Shown here: positions 1-7,796 of the stretch, one piece after another
Layout: each line of letters opens with the position of its first letter
Position numbering within the stretch: position 1 is the first letter of the stretch
Assembly: GCA_046756445.1 (NCBI GenBank)
Contig: JBHHWI010000030.1
Span: 1 to 28,212 of the forward strand
Reading direction: 5' to 3'
DNA from: JACZWL01 sp046756445
Lineage (GTDB): Bacteria > Pseudomonadota > Gammaproteobacteria > Steroidobacterales > Woeseiaceae
Length of the DNA: 28,212 nt
The notes under the pieces: generated by a model
Databases searched by the model: none
What the model was told of the DNA's origin: nothing
What the model saw: only the letters and a program-made list of their open reading frames with translations
Translations under genes and position numbers: made by a program

Positions 1-1763
1 TCCTCATCGGGAAAGGGCGCCATCCGTGATTGGCCGATTCCGGTGTTTCGCCCGGCAAATGCCGGTGACATATCGCAGCCGGCAATCTCGAAATACTCGG
101 GCACCGTTACGCGATCGAGCTGTGCGACGTGCCTGCCCGGACGGATGTCTTCGAAGTGGAAGCGGCCTCCCTGGTCGCTGACGGCATAACGGCCGTCTTC
201 GAGATAGATGCGCACATCGGCGACGCCCTGTTCCTCGGTGAACGTGCCGTCGCTGCACTCGCCTTCCAGCACGCGGCCAACAAGCGTGGCCGTCGATCGA
301 AACAGGTCTTCCCTCAGCCAGACCGTGGCCAGTGATTCGTTCGAGATCAGACCCGCATCGGCAAAGGCCGTCGCCCTGTTGAGAAGTCGGCTATTGTTCC
401 GTCCGGCGACGATTTCCACGACGTAGGATATGACCGCGCGTTGTCCGACCGTGAGCGTGCCGATGTCGAACTGCAGCATCGTCGGATCCGGACCCATCAC
501 CGGATCGGGATCGCCGGCGCCGTCCCTGGTCACCGATCCCGGCACGAATCTCACGCCCGGGGGCAATTCGTCAATGATGATGACGTTGGTCGCGACCGTA
601 ACCGCAGAGCTGTTCTCGATGGTCAACTCGTATCGGACGAAATCGCCCGGTGCGGCAACGGTCGTGAGCGTGCTCTTCTGCAGGAACAACGACGAGGTCT
701 GTGGATCCACCGGAACGTCGACGTCGAAAGACAAGGGACCGCCGTGGGTGAAGGCCTGGCCGAATGAGGCCGGTCCGAGCGCGTACGGCGCGCCCGGTAA
801 CAGTTGCAGATCGGCGATCGTCTCGACCGATGGGGCCGAGTAGACCGCCGGCGGCGTAACGATGAGCCGGTAGTCGCCTGGCGGCACGACCGGGAACCGG
901 TACTCGCCGGTCGCGAACACGTAAGTGGCGCCCGAGCTGTCAGACTCCGTCGAGCCACTCGTGATCGTCGATGGAAATGTACTGACACCGTCGTTACCGT
1001 AGACCGTCGCAGGCAGACCGGTGGCGTCGTCGACCAGTTCGATCGTCGCGCCATCGATGAGCGTCCCCGTCCGGGTCTCGAACACGATGCTTACCGGATC
1101 GAGCAATGCGGTCGTTTGGGCCGAATCGGTCGCGTCCGCAGGATCCGTATAGGTGACTCTGACCGTGGTGTTCATCTCGCCTTGCAGTACGCAATCGCCG
1201 GACACCGGCGGCGTGTTCGCGCTCGGCAGGTAACCGGCGAATACCCCGGTCGTAACGCCCGTCTCGGTCAGCCGAATGGTCTCGGTGTCGCCCGTCGTGT
1301 CGTGTGACACCGTAACGACTGCATAGTCGATCACGGCCGCATCCACGTTCTGATCCGTGTCGGTCAACCGCAGGAACAGCGGCTCTCCGCGGTTGTAGCT
1401 GCCCGTGGCGCTCACATCCTGGACGAGCGTCGGATCAATCGTCCCGCCCCCGGTGAGCACCGGGTCGGCCAGGGTCTGATAAGCACCGGCGGCGAAACAG
1501 GCCGACGGACCGACCGTTTCCTGATAACTGCCCGTGCCCGCGCCAACGACGCGGGTGAATTCGATACTGGCCGGGCTCCGCACGACGGCGGTCGTCACCT
1601 GCACTATGTTGCTGTCGGCGGTGGCGCCGAGACCGGCGACGTTCAGATAGTCGAGCGAGGCCTGATTGGATATGACAGTGCCGGGAGGAGCGGCGAGTGG
1701 CGTCAAACCCGGCAAAAATGACGCAAATAGGGCGAACGCCAGACCGCATTTCAGGTATTTCAT
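1..1763 (-). CDS. Large exported DUF11/SdrD-like repeat protein (partial, 3' end outside window)
   Basis: An open frame runs from an ATG at 1763 to the left edge without a stop, giving at least 587 residues. It starts MKYLKCGLAFALFASFLPG, a signal peptide, followed by GTVISNQASLDY, a segment resembling the mature N-termini of the neighbouring paralogues. A DUF11-type Ig-like domain lies at about residues 358-455 (FLQKSTLTTVAAPGDFVRYE, then a conserved PPGVRFVPGS). A SdrD-B/carboxypeptidase-regulatory-like domain follows at about 490-560 (LVGRVLEGEC, then SDQGGRFHFEDIRPG). Such proteins are secreted or cell-surface adhesin or structural proteins; the specific role is unknown. No strong Shine-Dalgarno is visible, so the start rests on the signal peptide. 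It is the last visible gene of a four-gene minus-strand cluster. The missing C-terminus could hold an outer-membrane anchor. Confidence 0.85.
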   Translation of the reverse strand, partial: MKYLKCGLAFALFASFLPGLTPLAAPPGTVISNQASLDYLNVAGLGATADSNIVQVTTAVVRSPASIEFTRVVGAGTGSYQETVGPSACFAAGAYQTLADPVLTGGGTIDPTLVQDVSATGSYNRGEPLFLRLTDTDQNVDAAVIDYAVVTVSHDTTGDTETIRLTETGVTTGVFAGYLPSANTPPVSGDCVLQGEMNTTVRVTYTDPADATDSAQTTALLDPVSIVFETRTGTLIDGATIELVDDATGLPATVYGNDGVSTFPSTITSGSTESDSSGATYVFATGEYRFPVVPPGDYRLIVTPPAVYSAPSVETIADLQLLPGAPYALGPASFGQAFTHGGPLSFDVDVPVDPQTSSLFLQKSTLTTVAAPGDFVRYELTIENSSAVTVATNVIIIDELPPGVRFVPGSVTRDGAGDPDPVMGPDPTMLQFDIGTLTVGQRAVISYVVEIVAGRNNSRLLNRATAFADAGLISNESLATVWLREDLFRSTATLVGRVLEGECSDGTFTEEQGVADVRIYLEDGRYAVSDQGGRFHFEDIRPGRHVAQLDRVTVPEYFEIAGCDMSPAFAGRNTGIGQSRMAPFPDE

Positions 1764-1870
1764 TCGGGGCTCAAACGGTCTCGGGGAAAACCGGTGTTCC
1801 CCCCGAAGGTGGCTGCGAGCGAGGCTCGCCGGCGCCGCGCCGGGACGGGCGGGCCAGGCGAACGGAGCCC

Positions 1871-1890
1871 GGCCGCCCTTTCGGGCGGCC
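1871..1890 (-). terminator. GC-rich hairpin with GAAA loop in the gap between two DUF11 genes
   Basis: Eight perfect base pairs (GGCCGCCC with GGGCGGCC) enclose four bases that read GAAA on the minus strand, a GNRA-type tetraloop. It lies in the 183-bp gap after the gene ending at 1947 and before the gene starting at 1763. No T-run follows on the minus strand, so it could be an attenuator or an mRNA-stabilising structure rather than a classical terminator. The rest of the gap is GC-rich and shows no gene. Confidence 0.4.
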
Positions 1891-1946
1891 CGGCACCTGC
1901 GAGCCTTGTGCAGTTCCCTGAGCACCGTGGTTCGACGATCGACCGG

Positions 1947-3098
1947 CTAGTTGATCGTCACCTGGTAGGTGAATACCGCGGTTTGCCCGGCCGGAATCGA
2001 CACACCTGCCGCCGTTCCGAGCACCAGGGCGCCGGTTCCCGCGTCATAGGTACATCCGTCCGTGGCGACCGCGTCCGCCTGACACGACCCCGGTGAGATC
2101 ACGTCGGCGGCATTGACCGTGATCGTGGCGTCGCCGGTGGCGTACGGATCGCCGTCGTTGAACGTCACGTTGGCGATTTGAATCGTGTCACTGACTGACA
2201 CGTTGTCCGCCGCGGTCACGCCGTTGTTGACGATGGTCACCGTGTACTCGACCACGGCCCCGGGAATTGCCTTCCAGTTCGGCGCGCTCGAAAACGGGTC
2301 GGATATCACAGCCGAGGTCTTGGTGACGGTCAGGGCGGCGGTCTGCACTTCGTAGGTTCCGGTCGCCTCGAACCGGTTGTCGTAATTGACGAGGCCCAGC
2401 TCGCCGAACACGTTCTGAACGGTGCCGGTCAGGTCGAGATCAGCACTGTGATCAGCGGCTAATGCCCCCTGGGCGCCGGTCGTGCCGTTGTTGCCGTCAT
2501 GCGCACGAGCCTCGAGCTGAAGGTTGGCCAGATCGCCGTCTGTCGGCGTCGGATTGTCGGCGTCCGCAACGACGAAGATCGTCGCCGTGGTCGCACCGTC
2601 GGGTACCAGCTCATCGACGAAGGTCGCCGTATCGACGCCGGCGTCGTAGACGCCGTTGCCGTTACCGTCAACGAAGACTCTGAGCGTCGAGGTGATCTCG
2701 TTCATATCAAAGTCATCGCCGGCGAGGTTTGTCACCGAGAACACGAAGTCCTGGTGGTCGTTACCGCTGTTGGTCAATGTGAACGTCAATACGGCATCGA
2801 TCTGGTCGGGCACGATGATCGTGTTGCCGGCCGGCCCGACCAGTTCGAAGTCGATCAAGCGGTCGACCAGGAACGTCGTGTCGGTGCCGTTGGTCGCTCC
2901 CGGCGTGCTGTTGCCGCCCGGAGCGGACTCGATGGCCACCTGCCCGACGCCGCCGACCGCGTAATCGACAGTCGCCCGGTTATTGACGCTGGTGTTTTCG
3001 TCCGTGCCGATTGCGAACGCGGATTGCGAAAGCAACAGCAGGACTCCCGATATGCCGAGCCCCTGCAAAAGGACTGACAATTGTCTCAAGGTTTTCAT
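1947..3098 (-). CDS. Exported DUF11-like repeat protein
   Basis: 383 residues. The frame is open to 3122, but the ATG at 3098 is preferred: AAGGAG lies 7-9 nt upstream and the resulting N-terminus MKTLRQLSVLLQGLGISG leads into a signal peptide cleaved near SAFA. The mature part has acidic Gly/Asp/Thr-rich beta-sandwich sequence with Asp-rich loops such as DGNGNGVYDAG (about residue 150), which look like calcium-binding loops. A DUF11-like domain occupies the C-terminal third (VVEYTVTIVNNG through the final TYQVTIN). The protein ends in the same way as the paralogue at 3796-4809, so both arose by duplication. Probably secreted or displayed on the cell surface; function unknown. Confidence 0.82.
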   Translation of the reverse strand: MKTLRQLSVLLQGLGISGVLLLLSQSAFAIGTDENTSVNNRATVDYAVGGVGQVAIESAPGGNSTPGATNGTDTTFLVDRLIDFELVGPAGNTIIVPDQIDAVLTFTLTNSGNDHQDFVFSVTNLAGDDFDMNEITSTLRVFVDGNGNGVYDAGVDTATFVDELVPDGATTATIFVVADADNPTPTDGDLANLQLEARAHDGNNGTTGAQGALAADHSADLDLTGTVQNVFGELGLVNYDNRFEATGTYEVQTAALTVTKTSAVISDPFSSAPNWKAIPGAVVEYTVTIVNNGVTAADNVSVSDTIQIANVTFNDGDPYATGDATITVNAADVISPGSCQADAVATDGCTYDAGTGALVLGTAAGVSIPAGQTAVFTYQVTIN

Positions 3099-3230
3099 CA
3101 CGGTACTCCTTACTCCATTCAAAATATCAGCCGGCTTCGCTGCCGGGCAGGGATACCCATTGCCGCGGCGGACCCTGCAATCCGCTGCGGCTTTCCCCTG
3201 TGTGGTTTCGTCTTGGTGCGATTCTTTGGC

Positions 3231-3282
3231 GGGAATTCGTAATCCGAATCCCTAGTGGGAATTCGTAATCCGAATCCCTAGT
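3231..3282. repeat. Perfect 26-bp tandem duplication, each unit a hairpin
   Basis: Two identical abutting 26-bp units (3231-3256 and 3257-3282). Each contains an imperfect palindrome, GGGATTCG pairing with CGAATTCCC across a short loop with one bulged base. The rightmost unit includes the TAG stop codon (3278-3280) of the small DUF11 gene, so the duplication also duplicated that stop. On the minus strand this gives two hairpins in series directly after the stop codon, which may act as a transcript 3' end or attenuator. The remaining sequence of the 3099-3277 gap shows no gene. Confidence 0.85.
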
Positions 3283-3766
3283 TCAGTCGTGCGCGGAAGC
3301 GCGCAAGACTCTGCGCGCCTGCCGCCAGTTCGCCTTGCAGGACAAAGCGGACATGCGTGAAATCTTGGGGCCTCGCCGTCCGGGTTCGTCCGTCGTCGTC
3401 GACCGTCAGGTCTTCGGCTGCCGCGAAGCTTGCGCCGCCGTCGACGGAGAACTCGATAACCATGCCCGGGCCGAACGCGGACCCGGCAACGTAGCTCAGA
3501 TGTTCCGGGACGGGATTCGTGATCACGACGTTGTCGGCCGCCTCATTGGCGATGTTCTCGACGGTGGTCGTGTAGATCACTACATCGCCCGGAACCACCG
3601 TGGTCGCCGGCACGAGCTCCGTCTGCCTCTCACCGTCGTCGCCCACGGTGACCTTTTCCATCTGAACAACGGTGGTGACGTTAAGACGTCCCTGCTCCTG
3701 CGACATCGCATTTGCGCAGGAGAAGACAAGTAGAAATGCAAAGCCAAACAAGTACGAAAATTTCAT
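3278..3766 (-). CDS. Small exported single-domain DUF11 protein
   Basis: 162 residues: a signal peptide (MKFSYLFGFAFLLVFSCANA, cleaved after ANA) and one DUF11 Ig-like domain. The domain carries the family pattern of this region: VPGDVVIYTTTVENIANE, then VVITNPVPEHLSYVAGS, then FRARLN at the end. AGGGGG lies a few bases upstream of the ATG. It starts 29 bp after the end of the upstream paralogue (3796-4809), so the two are probably cotranscribed. The protein is secreted or periplasmic. Its single-domain size suggests a subunit or accessory partner of the larger proteins, which is inference. Confidence 0.82.
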   Translation of the reverse strand: MKFSYLFGFAFLLVFSCANAMSQEQGRLNVTTVVQMEKVTVGDDGERQTELVPATTVVPGDVVIYTTTVENIANEAADNVVITNPVPEHLSYVAGSAFGPGMVIEFSVDGGASFAAAEDLTVDDDGRTRTARPQDFTHVRFVLQGELAAGAQSLARFRARLN

Positions 3767-3795
3767 TTCAGCCCCCTGGCCGTGAATGTGAGTGA

Positions 3796-4809
3796 TCAGT
3801 TAATGGTTACCTGGAAGACGACCGTCTGGACGCCGTCCGCCTGTGTCAGGTCGCCGAGCCGCACGACCACAGTCGGCGCCCCGGCGGTGTCCAGTTCCCC
3901 CGCATCGGCATCGATCGGGTCGGTCAGTGCCGCCGCGTTCAGCGTGATGCTTCCGGGAACGTAGGTCGTGTCGGCCGGGACGGGATCGTTGACAACGCTT
4001 GCAGCCGCCGTTCCGGTGTTGGTCACCTCGACGGTGACTGTGTAGGTCAGCGTGGCGCCCGGTACGGGTTCGGCGCCGCCGAAGGGGTCCGTGATCGCCA
4101 CGGACTTGACGACGTTGACCTGCACGTCGCCCACCAGGTACTCACCGGTGGCGCTGCCGGTGCCTCCGGACATGCCGAGAACCGCGTCGGTGCCGGCGTC
4201 ACCCTGCCCGGCAAAGAGGTCACCCGGCGCACCCGTTCCCGTCGCCGAATCGGCGGTCAGGGCGCTCCTGCCGATTTGCCCGTTCACGACGGCTCCCGGA
4301 ATATCGTTGACCAGCAGCACATCGACCGAGGCGTCCGCCGCCAGCACCGGATCGTTGCTGCCGGGCGTATAGGCAACGTCGCCCACGGTCAGGTCGCCGC
4401 TGGCATCCGTGTCGAAATAGATCGGCGGCACGGCCGGGACAGGATCGAAATCGTCGCCGCCGAGCGCGCTGTCGATTGCCAGCGAGACGGTCTCGCTGCC
4501 GTTGCCGGTGTTGCTCACCGTGAACAGCAGGGCGCGACTGGTGCTACCGGCGGCGACCAGGATCTGCGGACTGGCCAGGGTTACGACGAGGTCGATCCGC
4601 TCCTGCACGGTGATGCTGGAGACGTTGGAAGTCAGTGAGCCCGGCGTACCGGCGATGTCGAAATTGACCCGGGCCATGTTGTCTATCACGGTGCCTGCCG
4701 GAGTGCCGGCCGGCAGTGCGGGAATCGAGGTCGAAATCAGGACCATGGCAGCGGCAACTTTAAGGGCCGGTCCGGGCCGATATCCCCTCTCGAAAATCCG
4801 CTTGGTCAT
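3796..4809 (-). CDS. Exported DUF11-like repeat protein, first gene of the cluster
   Basis: 337 residues from the ATG at 4809. The frame stays open to 4893, but that extension has no signal-peptide character. From 4809 the protein begins MTKRIFERGYRPGPALKVAA, a long signal peptide ending near PALPA. GAGGGA lies 13 nt upstream of this ATG and 7 nt upstream of an in-frame TTG two codons earlier, so the exact start is open. The mature part begins GTVIDNMARVNFDIAGTPG, matching the mature start of the gene at 1763. A middle beta-sandwich has an Asp-rich loop (FDTDASGDLTVGD), and a DUF11-like C-terminal domain ends in VVFQVTIN. Promoter-proximal gene of the cluster, downstream of the double CRP-like site. 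Confidence 0.82.
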   Translation of the reverse strand: MTKRIFERGYRPGPALKVAAAMVLISTSIPALPAGTPAGTVIDNMARVNFDIAGTPGSLTSNVSSITVQERIDLVVTLASPQILVAAGSTSRALLFTVSNTGNGSETVSLAIDSALGGDDFDPVPAVPPIYFDTDASGDLTVGDVAYTPGSNDPVLAADASVDVLLVNDIPGAVVNGQIGRSALTADSATGTGAPGDLFAGQGDAGTDAVLGMSGGTGSATGEYLVGDVQVNVVKSVAITDPFGGAEPVPGATLTYTVTVEVTNTGTAAASVVNDPVPADTTYVPGSITLNAAALTDPIDADAGELDTAGAPTVVVRLGDLTQADGVQTVVFQVTIN

Positions 4810-4946
4810 TATCAAGACAATGTCCCTCGAGTAGCCCGGGCCGTCTTTGCCGGGCGCACGCAAACTGCTCCCCTCCCGGGGCGCTGGAAACACTGTCTCG
4901 GAAATGCCGTCGAGTTTCCATAATAAGCCCGGATTTCTGGCGGCTT

Positions 4947-4985
4947 TGTGACCGTTTTCACAGCCAAACTGTGAACCGGCTCACA
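4947..4985. promoter_or_regulatory. Two tandem perfect CRP-type palindromes
   Basis: TGTGA-N6-TCACA occurs twice, at 4947-4962 and 4970-4985, with centres 23 bp apart. The right half of the first site and the left half of the second form a further inverted repeat (TTCACAG, 5 nt, CTGTGAA). TGTGA-N6-TCACA is the established CRP/FNR-superfamily half-site arrangement for cAMP-CRP. The sites lie about 140-175 bp upstream of the DUF11 cluster start and about 250 bp upstream of the phasin start. The rest of 4810-5161 shows one more inverted repeat (AACAGGC, 8 nt, GCCTGTT, at about 5043-5066) and no gene. Confidence 0.65.
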
Positions 4986-5161
4986 CTCGTTCACCTGATA
5001 AATCCGGCACTTGCGAGAATTCCGTAATTTCCGAACTCAGGGAAACAGGCTGCGTATGGCCTGTTGAATATAGGACGATACTCCCATTAATGGAAACCGC
5101 GCCGGCTGGATCGGACACGGACGGTCCCGGCTTCTCAATGAAAAAATTTTTCCGAATGGCC

Positions 5162-5190
5162 TTGACAAAAGCGCCCGATAGCCCTATTGT
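5162..5190 (+). promoter_or_regulatory. Sigma70-type promoter of the phasin gene
   Basis: A perfect -35 box TTGACA (5162-5167), a 17-bp spacer and TATTGT as -10 (5185-5190). Transcription would start about 30-35 bp before the phasin ATG. The palindromic operator overlaps the -10 element and the start point, a position suited to repression. Confidence 0.7.
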
Positions 5191-5217
5191 GCACTGCAAC
5201 AATGTTGCACTGCACAA
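5187..5217. promoter_or_regulatory. Near-perfect 31-bp palindrome overlapping the phasin promoter (PhaR-type operator candidate)
   Basis: The arms are TTGTGCACTGCAACA and TGTTGCACTGCACAA around one central base; apart from the centre, only one symmetric pair of positions breaks the symmetry. TGCACTGCA occurs twice. Established knowledge: PhaR repressors of polyhydroxyalkanoate granule genes bind TGC/GCA-rich palindromes at phasin promoters. That a PhaR homologue binds here is inferred. Confidence 0.6.
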
Positions 5218-5230
5218 CCAGGAGATCGGT

Positions 5231-5749
5231 ATGAACCTGAAGATCGAGAATTCAATCAGCGAGATCGCGGGCAGGGCCCGCCACCGCTACGACGAGGCCT
5301 TGGAGAGCGTCCGCAAGAACACCACCAGAGCGGCCGGCCGTGTGACCCGGGGCAAGAAGCCCGTCCGGACGATCTCCCGATACGGCGTAAAGTTTTCCGG
5401 CGTTTCCCACCGGACCGTCAACAAGCTCTGGAAGCGGCAGACCAAGCTGGTCGAAGACCAGATCGACGCCGTCGCCGACCACCTCAAGGCTGCCGCACAT
5501 GCCGAAAACGTGAAGGACTTCGTCAGGACGCAAATCGATATGATCCCCGACAATGCCTCTCGCCTGGGTGATGAAGCCCGCAAGGCGTTCGAGATCGTCA
5601 GCGACGCCGGCAGCGAGATTCGCGGCCTGGTGCAGGATGCGGTTTTCGAACTCAGAGGCGGCAAGCCCGTTGTCCGAAAGGCCGTCGCCCGGGCCAGGAA
5701 ACCCGAAGCGGCAGCGAAAGAGACCAGCGAACAGGAAAGGGCAGCCTGA
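5231..5749 (+). CDS. Phasin family protein (polyhydroxyalkanoate granule-associated)
   Basis: 172 residues from the ATG at 5231, chosen because AGGAG lies 6 nt upstream and because the promoter and operator precede it; the longer in-frame start at 5090 would lie upstream of that promoter. The protein is almost wholly charged amphipathic helix without signal peptide or membrane segment. A central helical block (LVEDQIDAVADHLKAAAHAE to GLVQDAVFEL, about residues 77-140) fits Phasin_2-type proteins, which coat PHA granules and control their size. A basic Lys/Arg-rich segment precedes it and an Ala/Glu/Lys-rich tail ends it. Monocistronic, closed by a strong terminator. No pha biosynthesis genes are in the window. 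Some helical DNA-binding or apolipoprotein-like proteins look similar. Confidence 0.7.
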   Translation: MNLKIENSISEIAGRARHRYDEALESVRKNTTRAAGRVTRGKKPVRTISRYGVKFSGVSHRTVNKLWKRQTKLVEDQIDAVADHLKAAAHAENVKDFVRTQIDMIPDNASRLGDEARKAFEIVSDAGSEIRGLVQDAVFELRGGKPVVRKAVARARKPEAAAKETSEQERAA

Positions 5750-5782
5750 TCCCCCTTCGAGGGCCGTCGCGCCTTCGAATCC

Positions 5783-5822
5783 GGGCCGCCGATTCCGAAG
5801 AGAATCGGCGGCCCTCTTTTTT
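5783..5822 (+). terminator. Rho-independent terminator of the phasin gene
   Basis: A perfect 13-bp stem (GGGCCGCCGATTC with GAATCGGCGGCCC) around the loop CGAAGA is followed by TCTTTTTT. It begins 34 bp after the phasin stop codon. Confidence 0.93.
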
Positions 5823-5904
5823 GTCAAACGCTAGACCGCACGCGGCGAGGCAGATCGGCGGCAGAGCGAGGTTTCGGCCGGTGCATCGACGGTCCCCGCT
5901 CATG

Positions 5905-5935
5905 TTGAGGCAGACGCCATTCGCAAATGTATAAT
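5905..5935 (+). promoter_or_regulatory. Possible pckG promoter
   Basis: A perfect TATAAT (5930-5935) lies 56 bp before the pckG ATG, with TTGAGG (5905-5910) upstream at a long 19-bp spacing. A small hairpin (GCCCTT CTCG AAGGGC, 5939-5954) sits just after the predicted start point. Weak -35 and long spacer, so tentative. Confidence 0.4.
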
Positions 5936-5991
5936 GCCGCCCTTCTCGAAGGGCACTGCCCTGCTGCCGGACAGCGACAGTCAGGAGATTC

Positions 5992-7740
5992 ATGACGACC
6001 ACTCTAACGGCCCTGCAGGACTGGGTGGACCGGGTTGCCAGGCTGACGCAACCCGAACACATCCATTGGTGTAACGGATCCGAGGCCGAATACAAACGCC
6101 TCATCAACCAGATGTGCCTGAACGGCGCCCTCATTCCCCTGAACGACGATGACTATCCGAACTGTTACCTGCATCGTTCCGATCCATCGGACGTCGCGAG
6201 GGTCGAACACCTGACCTTCGTCTGTACGGCAAACCAGGAGGACGCCGGACCCAACAATCTCTGGATGGACCCGGCCGAGGCGCACAGGAAAATCGACGCC
6301 TTGTTCGAGGGTGCGATGCAGGGCCGCACGATGTATGTCATTCCATACTGCATGGGGCCGATCGAATCACCGTATGCCCGCCTGGGCGTCGAGATAACCG
6401 ACAGCCCCTATGTGGTCGTCAACATGAGAATCATGACACGCATGGGGACCCAGGCGCTGAGACGCATCGAGAAGGGAGGCGGTTTTGTCAGGGGGCTGCA
6501 TTCGACCGGCGACCTGCACCCCGAGCGGCGTTTCATCATGCATTTTCCGGAGGAGCTCGGCATCAAGAGCATCGGTTCCGGCTATGGCGGCAACGCCCTG
6601 CTCGGCAAAAAATGCCACGCGCTGCGGATTGCGAGCTGGCAGGCCCGCGAGGAAGGCTGGCTGGCCGAGCACATGCTGATCGTCGGCGTCGAAAACCCCC
6701 GGGGAGAGACGTACTATCTCGCCTGCGCATTTCCCTCGGCCTGCGGCAAGACCAACCTGGCCATGCTGATACCGCCGGCCTCGCAGCGCGGCTGGAAGAT
6801 ATGGACGCTGGGCGACGACATTGCCTGGCTGCATCTGGACGAGGCCGGACAGCTGCGTGCGATCAACCCCGAGGCCGGCTACTTCGGTGTCGTCCCCGGC
6901 ACGAACGCAATGACCAATAGGAACGCGTTCGAGATGATCAAGAGCGACACGATTTTCACCAATGTCGCCGTCACTGCCGACAACCAGCCCTGGTGGGAAG
7001 ACAAAAAGGACGGGTCGCCGGCCAGGGACTGGCAGGGCAAGGACTACGATTCAGGCAACGGCCCGGCGGCGCATCCCAACTCGCGATTTACGGTTTCGGC
7101 AAGGAATAACCCGAGCTACTCGGAACTCGCGGAGGCGCCGATGGGGGTACCGATTTCGGCGCTGGTATTCGGGGGCCGACGCTCGGAGCTGGCACCGCTG
7201 GTCTTTCAGGCCAAGAACTGGCGTCACGGCGTTCTGGTCGGCGCCAGCGTGGCTTCGGAGACAACCGCAGCAAGCGTCGGCGCGGTCGGGGTAGTACGGC
7301 GCGACCCGATGGCCATGAAGCCGTTTTGTGGATACAACATGGCCGATTATTGGGCACACTGGCTCTCGTTTGCCGGGAAATCCGATCACCTGCCCAAAAT
7401 ATTCCATGTCAACTGGTTCCGCCGGAACAAAATGGGCAAGTTTCTATGGCCCGGCTTCGGCGAGAACCTGAGGGTGCTCCGCTGGATCATCGACCGTTGT
7501 GAAGGCCGGGTGGGCGCCACCGAGACGCCGATCGGCTTTCTGCCCAGGTTCGACGATATCGATTTCAGCGATCTCGACGTCGATATTGACACGCTGGAGT
7601 CGCTGCTCTCCATCAATGCCGGGCAATGGAAAGACGAGATGATCTCGGTCGGCGAATATCTCGAAGAATATGGCGAGCGCCTGCCGGATGAGCTGAAGAA
7701 GGAACATCAAAGAATCATCGATGCCTTTTCGTCGGAGTAA
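5992..7740 (+). CDS. pckG: Phosphoenolpyruvate carboxykinase (GTP)
   Basis: 582 residues, about the usual length for GTP-dependent PEPCK (EC 4.1.1.32), which converts oxaloacetate + GTP to PEP + CO2 + GDP at the entry to gluconeogenesis. The P-loop FPSACGKTNLAML (residues 247-259) is the family signature, with the reactive Cys251 and the kinase Lys253/Thr254. Other family landmarks are HSTGDLHPERRF, GSGYGGNALLGKK, WTLGDDIAWL, NSRFTVSARNNPSYSE, the guanine-loop region CGYNMADYW and WFRRNKMGKFLWPGFGENLR. It is cytosolic. CAGGAG lies 4 nt before the ATG. The gene stands alone between the phasin terminator and a convergent cyclase gene. No obvious terminator is visible in the 56-bp convergent gap. 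Confidence 0.97.
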   Translation: MTTTLTALQDWVDRVARLTQPEHIHWCNGSEAEYKRLINQMCLNGALIPLNDDDYPNCYLHRSDPSDVARVEHLTFVCTANQEDAGPNNLWMDPAEAHRKIDALFEGAMQGRTMYVIPYCMGPIESPYARLGVEITDSPYVVVNMRIMTRMGTQALRRIEKGGGFVRGLHSTGDLHPERRFIMHFPEELGIKSIGSGYGGNALLGKKCHALRIASWQAREEGWLAEHMLIVGVENPRGETYYLACAFPSACGKTNLAMLIPPASQRGWKIWTLGDDIAWLHLDEAGQLRAINPEAGYFGVVPGTNAMTNRNAFEMIKSDTIFTNVAVTADNQPWWEDKKDGSPARDWQGKDYDSGNGPAAHPNSRFTVSARNNPSYSELAEAPMGVPISALVFGGRRSELAPLVFQAKNWRHGVLVGASVASETTAASVGAVGVVRRDPMAMKPFCGYNMADYWAHWLSFAGKSDHLPKIFHVNWFRRNKMGKFLWPGFGENLRVLRWIIDRCEGRVGATETPIGFLPRFDDIDFSDLDVDIDTLESLLSINAGQWKDEMISVGEYLEEYGERLPDELKKEHQRIIDAFSSE

Positions 7741-7796
7741 CGAAAATGCGGCGGTCCTGATTTTGCGATCGTGTCTCTATCGATACGTCGGGCGAT

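Noticed and set aside
3231..3282. CRISPR-like or att-like reading of the tandem repeat
   Set aside because: Only two abutting units without spacers and no relation to any cas gene or recombinase.
4810..4893. Upstream extension of the first DUF11 gene
   Set aside because: The extension is not signal-peptide-like, while the ATG at 4809 gives a signal peptide directly.
5090..5230. Upstream extension of the phasin gene to an ATG at 5090
   Set aside because: It would start before the TTGACA promoter and lacks a Shine-Dalgarno; the ATG at 5231 has AGGAG at good spacing.
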